A stretch of 64,000 nucleotides of DNA from Cryobacterium tepidiphilum (GCF_003716325.1 NZ_RDSR01000005.1:92148-156147), one strand, 5' to 3'. Counted from the first letter of the stretch, positions 54,615 to 62,838 are shown. Notes: generated by a model from the letters alone, not told the origin. Numbers and translations are program-made.

Positions 54615-54754
54615 GGATCTCCTCCCACATCGCACCGAGCCCGCGCATCCCGGTATGGCGCGAGGTGCAACACCTTGGCTGGGTCAATCATGGCATGCCT
54701 GGCACCCGCCGTCGCCGCATTGAGCGCCGGGCAATGATGCGAGTCGAGGCAGGC

Positions 54755-55249
54755 TCAGCCGCGAAAGTCCTCCGGATCGACGTCTTCGAGAAACTCCTTG
54801 AACTCCTCGAGCTTCTCCTCGTCGGGGCGCGGATCAGCGAACTCGGCCGGGATTCCTGCATCGTTCAGCACGTCGTCGGCGACCCAGATCTCCGCCGCCG
54901 TGCGCACGGCGAGCGCAATGGCATCGGAGGGCCGAGCGTCTACTGTTCGCCGGCCGTTCGGGGTGAGGAGGGTGATCTCGGCATAGAAGGTGCCCTCGTC
55001 GATGCGAGTCACCTCCACGCGCTCGACTTGAGCACCGAGGGTGTCGAGCAATGTTTTCATGAGATCGTGCGACAGCGGGCGCGGCACTTCCTGGCCCTCG
55101 ATGGCGACGAGGATGGAGGTTGCTTCCTGCGGACCGATCCAGATCGGCAGGACGCGATGGGCATCGGAATGCTCGAGAACGGGATTCAAAAGAACGACGT
55201 GCTGCCCGGCGGCGTCCAGTGCTATGCCGAGAACTCGGACCTGAACCAT
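54755..55249 (-). CDS. Bifunctional nuclease domain protein (DUF151)
   Basis: The product has 164 residues from ATG 55249 with GGGGAG upstream. It starts MVQVRVLGIALDAAGQHVVLL, followed by the DUF151/BFN core: RVLPIWIGPQEATSI, RPLSHDLMKTLLDTLGAQVERVEVTRI, and VDARPSDAIALAVRTAAEIWVADDVL. Bacterial members are common in actinobacteria, often near merR and ftsK genes. Some plant relatives have nuclease activity. The last 20 residues are acidic (EEKLEEFKEFLEDVDPED). It has no signal or membrane segment. Confidence 0.9.
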   Translation of the reverse strand: MVQVRVLGIALDAAGQHVVLLNPVLEHSDAHRVLPIWIGPQEATSILVAIEGQEVPRPLSHDLMKTLLDTLGAQVERVEVTRIDEGTFYAEITLLTPNGRRTVDARPSDAIALAVRTAAEIWVADDVLNDAGIPAEFADPRPDEEKLEEFKEFLEDVDPEDFRG

Positions 55250-55606
55250 GGTGACTCCCCGTGAACGATCGAGCGTTTCGACCCATGGTAGGTCAGGGAA
55301 CCAGGTGCTGTCCCCGGACGCCCCAAGCTGGCCTCCGAAGCGACCAACGGCAGTTCGCAGATCGGGATGCCACCAGCACGGGGGTCTGTAATTGCTGAAA
55401 AGGGCCCGTTGCAAGTTCTACTGTCGAATTGCTCCGATCCTCCTCTAAAGAGGAACGCTCCGCTCTTCTCATGAACCTGCGGGCGTTAGATCGACAGCAT
55501 TCGCGCGTCCTCGTGGTAGGCCAAACTCCAACGGTTTCGACGCCCAAACGATCAGACGCCAATGCCCGCTTTTGTCTACCTCATCTCAACAGTCATTACT
55601 ATCCTG
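55250..55606. other. Gene-free stretch at the left side of the accessory island
   Basis: About 360 bp with lower GC than its left neighbours. Short open frames on both strands have no recognisable domain, no good ribosome site and no conserved motif. A small inverted pair TCCTCCTCT/AGAGGA occurs near 55439-55453. I see nothing else; it is probably decayed sequence upstream of the BRCT remnant. Confidence 0.4.
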
Positions 55607-55824
55607 ATTCTTTCCGTGCCTGACGGCTATATGCGGCGGCCTGGCAACACTTGGCACGGAGACTTGCAAGCAGCGGGGTTCATGCCGTGCGAAGCCGTGA
55701 CTAAGAAGGTCAAGTTCGTGGTAGCCGCGGACACCGATCCCTTGTCCGGGAAGCCAGGAAGGCTCATGACTACGGCATTCCGGTCGTCGGCGAGCACGGC
55801 TTGGTGCAGTTGATCAAGGGCTAA
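55607..55824 (+). pseudogene. Frameshifted BRCT-domain remnant of a DNA polymerase III epsilon-like exonuclease
   Basis: One frame reads MRRPGNTWHGDLQAAGF then VTKKVKFVVAADTDPLSGK. After codon 55751-55753 it becomes meaningless, while the -1 frame from 55753 continues ARKAHDYGIPVVGEHG and ends LVQLIKG at TAA 55822-55824. Joined, this is the C-terminal BRCT domain found after 3'-5' exonuclease domains in actinobacterial polymerase III epsilon-like proteins. Adding one G restores the frame. The exonuclease part upstream is missing. It marks the left edge of the accessory region. Confidence 0.8.
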
Positions 55825-55891
55825 GTGCGCTCCTCCAAGTCTGTTCAATTGCCTGCCGGACCGCCCAAACGCAGGGAATCGCACTCCATTT

Positions 55892-56749
55892 CTAGCTGGC
55901 GCCCAAGAAATGCTCAACAATCAGTTCGGTCAGCAGGGCGTTGCGCTTTGCTGGTGATAGTTCTTCCACGAAGGTAGCGATCAATCGTCCGCTTTCTTCG
56001 CGCGAGAGGACATCGACGACCTTCGCCATCTCTGACAGTTCTCCGGACGCCCACCCCCGGCTCTCGACGCTCGTGACTCGCGCTGGGGGAGACGCACGTA
56101 TCGGGGTGAGTCCGACGAACCGCATGGCCTCGCGGTATGCCTTCCGAACGGCGTCAAGGGCGGCCGCTTTGTCATGCGTACTGAGAATGTACGCGCGATT
56201 GCTCGTATGACGGGTTTCCCACACCCTGATACCACGCTCGTGGACGAAACTTGCGAAATCATTTTTTCGCACAAAGCGCCTCATGCTTCGGTGAGCATCG
56301 CCGCCGTGCGCGATCACTGCACTGATTCTGGGGTAGAGCTCAAGCACTCGCTTGAGAGGCTCTAAGCCGGCGTCAATGAGTTCCGTTGTCAGCCCGTTGG
56401 GATGACTCTCATGAACGTGCCACGGGTAGGCATTCCAAGGCAGCACGTCCGCGTCGGAGAGACCCACTGAGTTCCAAATGTCTCCCATGCGTTCGGCCGA
56501 GCCGTCGTTATTCTCAATCGAAAGGAATCCCGAACCCTTTTCACCGCCCGCTTGCGGCCCTGGATTGGATGAGAGCGCGAGAATCCGTGCTGTCTCCGCG
56601 TTGTAGTGCGGCGCGACGTAGGGAACTTTGAAGCGAGTCAGTTCCTTCATCAGCTGATCGCAAAGTTCGTTGATCGCCTTGACCTGAGGCGCATAGATCA
56701 TCCCGCGCTGCTGAGCTAGGAATGTCGGATCTGCCATTCGACGCGTCAT
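55892..56749 (-). CDS. Uracil-DNA-glycosylase-superfamily-like protein
   Basis: The 285-residue product contains LALSSNPGPQAGGEKGSGFLS, similar to the motif-I loop (NPGP) of SMUG/TDG-like glycosylases, and AVIAHGGDAHRSMRRFV, in the place of motif II. Between them, VGLSDADVLPWNAYPWHVHES resembles the WNxYP-type segment of this fold. The C-terminal about 80 residues are an extra helical region. It could remove damaged or modified bases, which would suit a defence island containing a modification-dependent nuclease. The family assignment is from motif shape only. Codon use looks less GC-rich than in the flanking core genes. Confidence 0.55.
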   Translation of the reverse strand: MTRRMADPTFLAQQRGMIYAPQVKAINELCDQLMKELTRFKVPYVAPHYNAETARILALSSNPGPQAGGEKGSGFLSIENNDGSAERMGDIWNSVGLSDADVLPWNAYPWHVHESHPNGLTTELIDAGLEPLKRVLELYPRISAVIAHGGDAHRSMRRFVRKNDFASFVHERGIRVWETRHTSNRAYILSTHDKAAALDAVRKAYREAMRFVGLTPIRASPPARVTSVESRGWASGELSEMAKVVDVLSREESGRLIATFVEELSPAKRNALLTELIVEHFLGAS

Positions 56750-56868
56750 GCTCAGAGCCTAAGGCCGCGTGCCCCAACCTCGGGAGGAGAGCTTACCTCT
56801 GCCCCTCTTCAGTCGGGCGGATGACGCGGCTTCGTGCCTTCCCACTACTGGGTGGTATCCACCCTCGG

Positions 56869-57360
56869 TCAGTGCGTCAAGAACCAGCCGAACAGAACGA
56901 CTCCGATGCTTCCGACGATCAGGCCGCCAATGGCGGTGCCCTTGCCTGTCACACGGACTCTCAAGCCATCCAATTCATGCGACTTGGCCAGCCCGATGGC
57001 CGAGAAGATGATCCCAAGGACGCTGAGCAGAGCCAGAGGATTGATCAGCAAGGCGAGGACCGAGAGAAACAGCCCGGTGTACGCCATCGGGTTGTTCTTG
57101 CGCGTTTGCCTGTCCTTCTCTTTACGGTTGGGGCGATGGTCTCTCGGGGCCGTGGCCGCATAGCTGCTTCCGGGAACGTACGGCGCCACCGAAGGGAAGT
57201 TGCCGCCGCTAGCCATGGCGGCAGGCTCGGCGATGGTGGGGCCGGCCTGCTTCACCCGCTCTTTTGTTTGCTCGGACCAGGAGACGCCGTTCCACCACCG
57301 AAGACTCGTCGTGTCGTCGGGATCGTTGTACCATCCAGCGTCTGGCTGCGTCAAAGTCAT
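56869..57360 (-). CDS. DUF2510 membrane protein with DUF4190-like helices
   Basis: The 163-residue product starts with the actinobacterial DUF2510 motif: AGWYNDPDDTTSLRWWNGVSWSEQT, in which the W-Y-x-D-P-x-x-x-x-x-x-R-W-W-x-G-x-x-W pattern is complete. A polar linker (about 35-85) leads to two membrane helices, as in DUF4190 proteins (MAYTGLFLSVLALLINPLALLSVLGIIFSAIGL and IGGLIVGSIGVVLFGWF). The function of such proteins is unknown. They occur in many copies in actinobacteria. Confidence 0.87.
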   Translation of the reverse strand: MTLTQPDAGWYNDPDDTTSLRWWNGVSWSEQTKERVKQAGPTIAEPAAMASGGNFPSVAPYVPGSSYAATAPRDHRPNRKEKDRQTRKNNPMAYTGLFLSVLALLINPLALLSVLGIIFSAIGLAKSHELDGLRVRVTGKGTAIGGLIVGSIGVVLFGWFLTH

Positions 57361-57454
57361 TCCTTTAGGCAGACCGAAGGTCTTCCGGACAACGGTACTG
57401 GCGCGGCGAGAAACGGCGATAGACGCTACTTCGGGGGTGGGGGAGATCGAGTCG

Positions 57455-57910
57455 TCAATCCGCGGCGAACTGTTGCACCACTTCGTGTACAGCGGGAATG
57501 TCTGGTGCTGCCCAGTCGAGCGAGATCAGGTCTTGGGGAAGGAACCAGCCGAGCTGGTCGTGGTCGGTGCTACGTTCGGGTGCGGCGCCGGCGAGGGTGG
57601 CCGCAAAGCAGCTCAATTCGATAAGAGTTTCTCCGATGGTCGTCATTCCACGGTGGATGAGTTCGCCTACATTGACGACGACATCCAGTTCTTCCCTCAG
57701 TTCGCGAACGAGAGCATCACGTGGACTCTCGCCGCGCTCGACTTTGCCGCCCGGGAATTCCCACTTCAGGCCCGCAGAGCGGTCGGCTGCTCGCCGGCAA
57801 CAGAAAATCCTCCCCCCGGAGACGATCACGGCAGCGACAACCTCGATTCGTGCGGTCGCAGGATCGACTTGCCTCATTCTTGCTCGCATTCCTCGGTCTC
57901 GCAGTCCCAT
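57455..57910 (-). CDS. Nudix hydrolase, MutT/8-oxo-dGTPase-like
   Basis: The product has 151 residues from ATG 57910, preceded by GGAGGAG. The Nudix box is complete: GGKVERGESPRDALVRELREEL (GX5EX7REUXEEXGU). Upstream, VVAAVIVSGGRIFCCRR and LKWEFPGGK match MutT-type proteins, and DHDQLGWFLPQDL resembles their C-terminal helix start. It probably cleans oxidised or damaged nucleotides, or a (d)NTP/CTP analogue. It lies between the DUF2510 gene and the NERD gene, facing away from the latter. Confidence 0.9.
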   Translation of the reverse strand: MGLRDRGMRARMRQVDPATARIEVVAAVIVSGGRIFCCRRAADRSAGLKWEFPGGKVERGESPRDALVRELREELDVVVNVGELIHRGMTTIGETLIELSCFAATLAGAAPERSTDHDQLGWFLPQDLISLDWAAPDIPAVHEVVQQFAAD

Positions 57911-58048
57911 ATGGGCGGCTCCTCCCAACTGACGCTTGGACCTCCATCTTCGCCCACGTTTTGAACGCCACTCGCTGGTTGCGCCCGTAGCGGGGATGCC
58001 TTGTGGTGCGTCGTCTCCGCTAGGTTCGATCCCGGGGTTAGGAAATCA

Positions 58049-58873
58049 ATGCCAGTTCACAAAGCGACAATGGGGGACCGCGCACCCGGGCAAGCGGTGA
58101 TCGAGGAATTGTTGCGGCAGCAGTTAGGAAGGAAGCCGCGCTCGACGCTGGCTCGCTTCTTCGGTGCCTCCCCGCTCGCAGCTGGCAGCGTCAGTTGGTA
58201 CGAAGGCGCCCGCGGCGAGCTGATCGTCGGGCAGATACTCGCGACCCTGCCCGATGGATGGAAGGCGTTCCATTCCCTTCCGATCGGCACAAAGGGCTCC
58301 GACATCGATCACATGGTGGTCGGGCCCGGTGGCGTGTTCTCGATCAACACGAAGCACCACAACAAGAAGGCGGTGTGGGTCGCAGGGTCGACACTGATGG
58401 TCTCCGGCCAGAAGCAGGGCCACATCCGCAACGCGGAATTCGAGGCTAAGCGAGTCACAAAGCTGCTGAGACAGCGGATGCCGCAAATCCCTGCTGTGCA
58501 GCCCGTGCTGGTTCTAGTCAACCCCAAGTCGCTGACGATCAAGACGAAACCCGAACGCGTGACAGTGATCAGAGCCACTCGACTTCGAAGGTGGCTGACA
58601 GAACGCACCTCCGTTTTCTCAGAGACCAAACTCAGAGAAATTACGACGGTCATGGATGACCCGGCCACATGGCCGTCGACCGCGCTCCCAAGCTTTAGCG
58701 ATTCAAGCGAACGTTTCGCGGAGCTCCACCATGAGGTGCAGCGCGCCCAGTTCCGGCGCCGCGTCTGGTCGTTCACCTGCGGTCTCCTTTTGATCGCAGG
58801 CGCGGTCCTCGCGGGGCCGCCCCTGCTCACCGCGCTTCTCGGTGCATACTTCCGAGCGGTGAGGTTCGGATAG
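58049..58873 (+). CDS. NERD-domain protein with C-terminal membrane helix
   Basis: The product has 274 residues from ATG 58049 with AGGAAA upstream. The NERD (nuclease-related) domain covers about residues 55-160: YEGARGELIVGQIL, a GSDIDHMVVGPGGVFSINTKHH core with the acidic residue and lysine expected of a PD-(D/E)XK-like site, and later residues on a helix. A membrane segment lies near residue 245 to the end (FTCGLLLIAGAVLAGPPLLTALL). NERD proteins are found on plasmids and in defence-like regions and are thought to process nucleic acid. Function is not proven. Confidence 0.88.
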   Translation: MPVHKATMGDRAPGQAVIEELLRQQLGRKPRSTLARFFGASPLAAGSVSWYEGARGELIVGQILATLPDGWKAFHSLPIGTKGSDIDHMVVGPGGVFSINTKHHNKKAVWVAGSTLMVSGQKQGHIRNAEFEAKRVTKLLRQRMPQIPAVQPVLVLVNPKSLTIKTKPERVTVIRATRLRRWLTERTSVFSETKLREITTVMDDPATWPSTALPSFSDSSERFAELHHEVQRAQFRRRVWSFTCGLLLIAGAVLAGPPLLTALLGAYFRAVRFG

Positions 58874-59131
58874 GGCGCGTGCAGTCTGAGTGGAACGGAC
58901 ACTTCGGCACCAACTTAGAAGCAGGCATTGTTGGCCGAGCGGCACGCGCGCAAAGCGAAATGGCGTCTAGCCCTCGGTCGGCCTTCGCGCCGTCTGAGCC
59001 GCGGCCTATGGAACCGGCGTCGCTGAGTTAGAGCGCATTCGTTAGCACCCATGCAGCTCGGAACGTTGGCTGGTGCTCACGAGTGTGCTGCCTAGGGCGT
59101 TGGCATGGTCAACACTGGACTCTAAACGGCG

Positions 59132-60034
59132 TCACGCCGCTGAAGTCTCCAGTGATTCCTGCACGGCCTGAACCCAAAGCGCCCGATGATACGCAGCGTT
59201 CTCCGCGTCGATGCGGTGCCCCCGCCGCCACGTGAGCTCTGCGAACGGCTTTAGGGTCTTGGTGGGTGCCACCGACATGTCGTCGAGGATAACCATGCCT
59301 CCAAAGTCAAGTTGAGTGTGGTGATTCGGGCATAGGCAGAGGATGTTCAGAATACTGTCGGAGCCCAAATGGGGGCGTCCGAGGGGGCGCACGTGAGCGC
59401 CCTCTGCATAGAGTCGATCGCCAGATGCGGGAACGGCGGTTCCACACACTTGGCACGAATGCCCGTATTGCGCTTTGATCTCGCGGGAGAGCGCGGAGTC
59501 GCGTACCCGTCTCGACACGGTTGTTGTGGCGAAGGCTGGATCGCTCTCAGCCGGTCCGCGAGTAACCAGAGGAGGCTGCTCTGCCAGCCGGTCGAGTCTG
59601 AATTGGATTATTAGGAAGCCGTCCCTGCCCGGGTGGGTCAGGTAATTGCTGACCGTAAAAAGCCCTGCATATTGGTATCCGGCGAGCGGCGCGTAGGCCG
59701 ACTTCTTGTGCGCGCCGCGGACGACGCGCACAGGAAAGCCGTTGACCATGCTGGTGATGAGCGCCGCATTTCCAGTTGCCGTTGGGCTCTGATCCGCGAT
59801 CTGCCGCCGGGTACCACGATCATTTCCGCCGTGGCCGGTATAGAGAATGTAGTCACCATTATCTTGGTCATCGATGTATCCACCGGAAACGACGATGGAG
59901 TCGGCTCCTTCTGCTGCTGTGCCTGAGATTCCTGCCTGGAGAGGCCTGTGGACGTAAGCATCGTGAAGCTCTCTACGATCGATGAATTGCTGCCCCACAT
60001 GCACGTCTGCTGGCGTTCCAAAAAACCGTGTCAT
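59132..60034 (-). CDS. SRA-YDG/HNH modification-dependent endonuclease
   Basis: The product has 300 residues from ATG 60034 with a GGGGG site. The N-terminal half is an SRA domain that binds methylated or hydroxymethylated cytosine: HRPLQAGISGTAAEGADSIVVSGGY, DDQDNGDYILYTGHGGND and NGFPVRVVRG. The C-terminal HNH domain has CQVCG and CLCPNHH zinc-knuckle ligands and GAHVRPLG with the catalytic His. SRA-HNH proteins of this size are type IV-like restriction enzymes cutting modified phage DNA. It is convergent with the fragment at 60088 and inside the island. Confidence 0.9.
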   Translation of the reverse strand: MTRFFGTPADVHVGQQFIDRRELHDAYVHRPLQAGISGTAAEGADSIVVSGGYIDDQDNGDYILYTGHGGNDRGTRRQIADQSPTATGNAALITSMVNGFPVRVVRGAHKKSAYAPLAGYQYAGLFTVSNYLTHPGRDGFLIIQFRLDRLAEQPPLVTRGPAESDPAFATTTVSRRVRDSALSREIKAQYGHSCQVCGTAVPASGDRLYAEGAHVRPLGRPHLGSDSILNILCLCPNHHTQLDFGGMVILDDMSVAPTKTLKPFAELTWRRGHRIDAENAAYHRALWVQAVQESLETSAA

Positions 60035-60087
60035 TTCAACCCCCAGCACACCATAGATGTGTGGTTCGCGGGTAGGTAGCCCCAATC

Positions 60088-60738
60088 ATGGGCTCACGCA
60101 GACGTTATGTGCTCCATGGGTGCACCGCCAACCAGTTGAATGCCAACGCCACAATCCCCGCGATCTGCGTACCCCTTGCCGTAGAGCGAACGCCCATTAC
60201 TCGTAATCTGGACAGGGTTTTGGGCGCATCCGCTGTGCCTGCGGAGTGGCGGCGGATCATCCACGGCTGGCCAGGACTGCGTGGCAGAGACTTGGTGCGG
60301 CTGGCGCTGCAGGCGGTCGCGCCCGACCATGGCACGGGCGGCGAACGCGTGGATTACACGGGCTACGGGGATCTGTCGACGCTGGTGCAGCATCCGCATG
60401 ACCCGGGCGTGTGGCTGGGAGCCGTGGGCGCCCTCGACACGCTTCCCGATGACGTCGACGCGGTCGTGTCGCTTTGCCGGGTGGGGGCGGCGCAGGTTCC
60501 CGCGGTGATCGAGGAGTCGAACCGGGTGGAGGAGTGGCTGATCGACAACGACGACGCTGCGCACAATCCGAACCTCGACGACGTGCTGCTGGACGCAGCG
60601 GATGCGATCGCAGCGCTTCGGGCGGAAGGCCGCACGGTGTTGCTGCATTGCGTTCAGGCGCAGAGCCGCACACCGTCGGTGGCGGCGCTGTACGCGGCGC
60701 GGCACCTGCGCGTGCCGATCGCCGAGGCAACCGCCTAG
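60088..60738 (+). pseudogene. Truncated ADP-ribosylglycohydrolase / dual-specificity-phosphatase fusion remnant
   Basis: From about 60200 the frame reads VLGASAVPAEWRRIIHGWPGLRGRDLVRLAL, the end of an ADP-ribosylglycohydrolase domain. It is followed by a phosphatase-like domain with WLIDNDDAAHNPNLDDV and the Cys-x5-Arg loop region VLLHCVQAQSRTPSVAAL. In complete relatives the glycohydrolase part is about 250 residues longer at the N-terminus and the C-terminus runs further than AEATA. Both ends therefore look cut. The first about 40 residues are unrelated and the ATG at 60088 is probably not a real start. It marks the right edge of the island. Confidence 0.7.
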
Positions 60739-60915
60739 GGCACCTCGGGCCGAACACTGGATTGTACGTCAGCCACGGAAGTCCTCAGGATCTACCTTCG
60801 AGGTGCGGTTGGCGCTGTGGCGGTTGACCGGGAGCATAGGAGAGGTGTCGATCGGATGGGCTGAAGATGATGGCAGCTTCCCTGATTCCGCATGTCTACG
60901 GACGAAGTGAGAGGC

Positions 60916-61359
60916 TCACGTCGCCAGGTGCGACAGTGCTCGCGTCAGGAGCGCGAACACCGGCGTGCAGAACACGATGAAGGCGACGACGTTCACCACC
61001 ACCGTTACCCAGAATTCGAAGCGAAAACTGGCCTTCTTGGTCTTGTGGCGCAGGGTCTGCTGCGCGACGATGGCGCCCGGCCATCCGCCGATGGCGCTCA
61101 GAAATAGCAGCGTGTTCTCTGACACCCGCCACCGCCCGGCCTGCGCCGCGCGCTTGTCGGCGGCGTACGCGCAGAAGCAGGCGACGCTCGCCACGACGTA
61201 GATCGCGGCTACCCAAGGGGGCAGGGGCCAGCGGACGCTGACAGTCGCGTATCCGACGAGGAGGGCGAATATCACGAGGTAGCTCGCGGCTCCGCGTTCT
61301 CGACGGGTTCTCGCCCGGAGCGGTTCCCGCGCCCGGGTCTGCGCGGGTCTGGGAGCCAT
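60916..61359 (-). CDS. DUF1294 membrane protein
   Basis: The 147-residue product has an Arg-rich 25-residue start and four membrane helices. DUF1294 is shown by YAADKRAAQAGRWRVSENTLLFLSAIGGWPGAIVAQQTLRHKTKKASFRFEFW, with the conserved DKxAA, E-x-x-L and W-P-G-A-x-x-x-Q-x-x-x-R-H-K-x-x-K pattern. In many bacteria the domain follows a cold-shock domain, absent here. Function is unknown. Confidence 0.88.
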   Translation of the reverse strand: MAPRPAQTRAREPLRARTRRERGAASYLVIFALLVGYATVSVRWPLPPWVAAIYVVASVACFCAYAADKRAAQAGRWRVSENTLLFLSAIGGWPGAIVAQQTLRHKTKKASFRFEFWVTVVVNVVAFIVFCTPVFALLTRALSHLAT

Positions 61360-61415
61360 GATGCGAGCGTAGTTGATGCGACAGCGTTAGCGGGCCGGCG
61401 TGTTTTCCCTGTCTG

Positions 61416-61445
61416 TTGCCCGTTTTCGGCCCCGGTCCCTATGAT
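61416..61445 (+). promoter_or_regulatory. Promoter for a probably leaderless membrane-protein gene
   Basis: TTGCCC (61416-61421) and TATGAT (61440-61445) are 18 bp apart. The ATG at 61453 lies 7 nt after the -10 box, where transcription should begin, and there is no ribosome site. Confidence 0.55.
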
Positions 61446-61452
61446 TTCGCTC

Positions 61453-61836
61453 ATGACACCTAGCGTTGCCGCGGTGCTGGTCTGTGCCGTTCTCGGCCTC
61501 CTCGCCGTCTTCCAGCTCGGCCTCGTCGCCGGGCTTCCCTTCGGCCGGTTCGCCTGGGGAGGTCAGCACGTCGTGCTGCCGCCGCGGCTCCGCATCGGCA
61601 GCGCCGTGTCGGTCGTGCTCTACGCAGCGTTCTCGGGCGTCGCGCTCGAACGCGCGCAGCTCATCGCGCTCGTTCCGAGCGCGACGTTCATCGCCGTGGC
61701 GACCTGGGTACTCGCCGGCTACTTCGCGCTCGGCGTGGTCATGAACGGCATCTCCCGCAGCAAGCCCGAGCGGTTCACGATGACGCCGGTGTCACTTGTG
61801 CTGGCCGCGCTATTTCTGGTGCTCGCCATCGCGTAG
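61453..61836 (+). CDS. Small four-helix membrane protein, function unknown
   Basis: The product has 127 residues from ATG 61453 (an ATG at 61441 would add four residues but overlaps the -10 box). Four hydrophobic segments alternate with short loops. A WGGQHVVLPPRLRIGSAVS segment between helices 1 and 2 and GISRSKPERFTMTPVSL before the last helix look conserved. I recognise the type from many actinobacterial genomes but no function is known. The hemerythrin gene follows 43 bp later with its own promoter. Confidence 0.7.
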   Translation: MTPSVAAVLVCAVLGLLAVFQLGLVAGLPFGRFAWGGQHVVLPPRLRIGSAVSVVLYAAFSGVALERAQLIALVPSATFIAVATWVLAGYFALGVVMNGISRSKPERFTMTPVSLVLAALFLVLAIA

Positions 61837-61879
61837 GGCTCTTGCTTGCCGGTGGGCAGACGCAGTACAGTTCCGGCGA

Positions 61880-62608
61880 ATGATCGATGACGATCGGAGC
61901 ATCATGGCTGCAACTCGGCTGCCCTCCAGCGGCGGCACACCCGACGACGGATCGGCCACTACGAAGACCTGCGACGCGCGCGGCATGGCCGAGATCCACC
62001 GGATGTTCCGGGCCGGGTTTCGCGAAGGCCCGACGCTGGTCGACGGCGTCGCCGACAGCGACGCCGCCCATGCTGACGTCGTCGGCGACCACCTTGCGAT
62101 GCTCTCCACCGCGCTGCACGCGCATCACGAGGGCGAGGACACGATGGTGTGGGACCGCCTCGAAACCCGTGCCCCGTCGTGCGCGACGCACGTCGAACGG
62201 ATGAAGGCGCAGCACGCGGCGATGCTCGCGCACCTCAAGGAGCTCGACGCGAGCCTGCCGACCTGGCGGGCGAGCGGCCGGGCGGCGGATGCGGCATCCG
62301 TTGTCTCAGCGCTTGACGGGATCAACGCGGCGCTCGCCGTGCACCTGCCCGACGAGGAGACGCATATCGTGCCGGTGATGGAGACCACCCTCACGCAACC
62401 GGAGGTCGACGGGTTGTCTGAGCACGGTCGCAAGGCGACGCCCAAGGGCAAGACCTTCATGCAGCTGGGCGCGATCCTCGCGGCCCAACCGGATGGCGGC
62501 GACGCCTGGCTGCGTGCACACCTGCCGGCGCCGGTGCGTGTCATCTGGCGCGTCATCGGCAAGGGGAAGTACGAGCGGAACCGCGCTGCGCTAATCGGCA
62601 CGCGCTGA
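61880..62608 (+). CDS. Hemerythrin HHE-domain protein
   Basis: The product has 242 residues from ATG 61880. TACAGT (61866-61871) lies 8 nt before this ATG and TTGCTT 18 bp further up, so it is probably leaderless; an ATG at 61904 with GGAG is the alternative. The hemerythrin bundle carries metal-binding residues in VVGDHLAMLSTALHAHHEGEDTMVW, QHAAMLAHLKEL and VHLPDEETHIVPVM. The C-terminal 60 residues are a further region with RVIWRVIGKGKYERNR. Such proteins bind a di-iron centre and oxygen or nitric oxide, often in redox stress. Confidence 0.88.
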   Translation: MIDDDRSIMAATRLPSSGGTPDDGSATTKTCDARGMAEIHRMFRAGFREGPTLVDGVADSDAAHADVVGDHLAMLSTALHAHHEGEDTMVWDRLETRAPSCATHVERMKAQHAAMLAHLKELDASLPTWRASGRAADAASVVSALDGINAALAVHLPDEETHIVPVMETTLTQPEVDGLSEHGRKATPKGKTFMQLGAILAAQPDGGDAWLRAHLPAPVRVIWRVIGKGKYERNRAALIGTR

Positions 62609-62676
62609 GACGGGGATTGCGGGGCGAGCGGTCCCACGCGTTCCGCCCAGGCATCCGTCGCCCGTCGCTTTGGCTG

Positions 62677-62769
62677 CACAGGGGAGCCTCCGGGGTGGTA
62701 TCGGCGACAGCACCTGCACCCTGTGTCGCTTCCTCCACAGGGGCGCTCCGAGCGGAGTTGTCCACAGGG
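62677..62769 (+). repeat. CACAGGG repeats with one consensus DnaA box
   Basis: CACAGGGG occurs at 62677-62684 and 62736-62743, and CACAGGG at 62763-62769. TTGTCCACA (62758-62766) is a perfect actinobacterial DnaA-box consensus. They precede the DUF222 gene. With one good box and no dnaA/dnaN nearby, it is not an origin. Confidence 0.4.
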
Positions 62770-62838
62770 TGTATCCGCTGGTGGGGTGGGGAATCGGTAG
62801 AGGGTCGGAATGTCAGTGGTCACCTTTACTGTGAGGGT

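Noticed and set aside
55429..55623. Small plus-strand open frame before the BRCT remnant
   Set aside because: No ribosome site, no domain and no conserved motif; it overlaps the decayed region.
55560..60740. Prophage or integrative element
   Set aside because: No integrase, transposase, phage structural gene, tRNA target or flanking direct repeat was found; only broken genes at the edges.
62677..62838. Replication origin
   Set aside because: Only one perfect DnaA box, no AT-rich unwinding region, and no dnaA, dnaN or parAB genes nearby.
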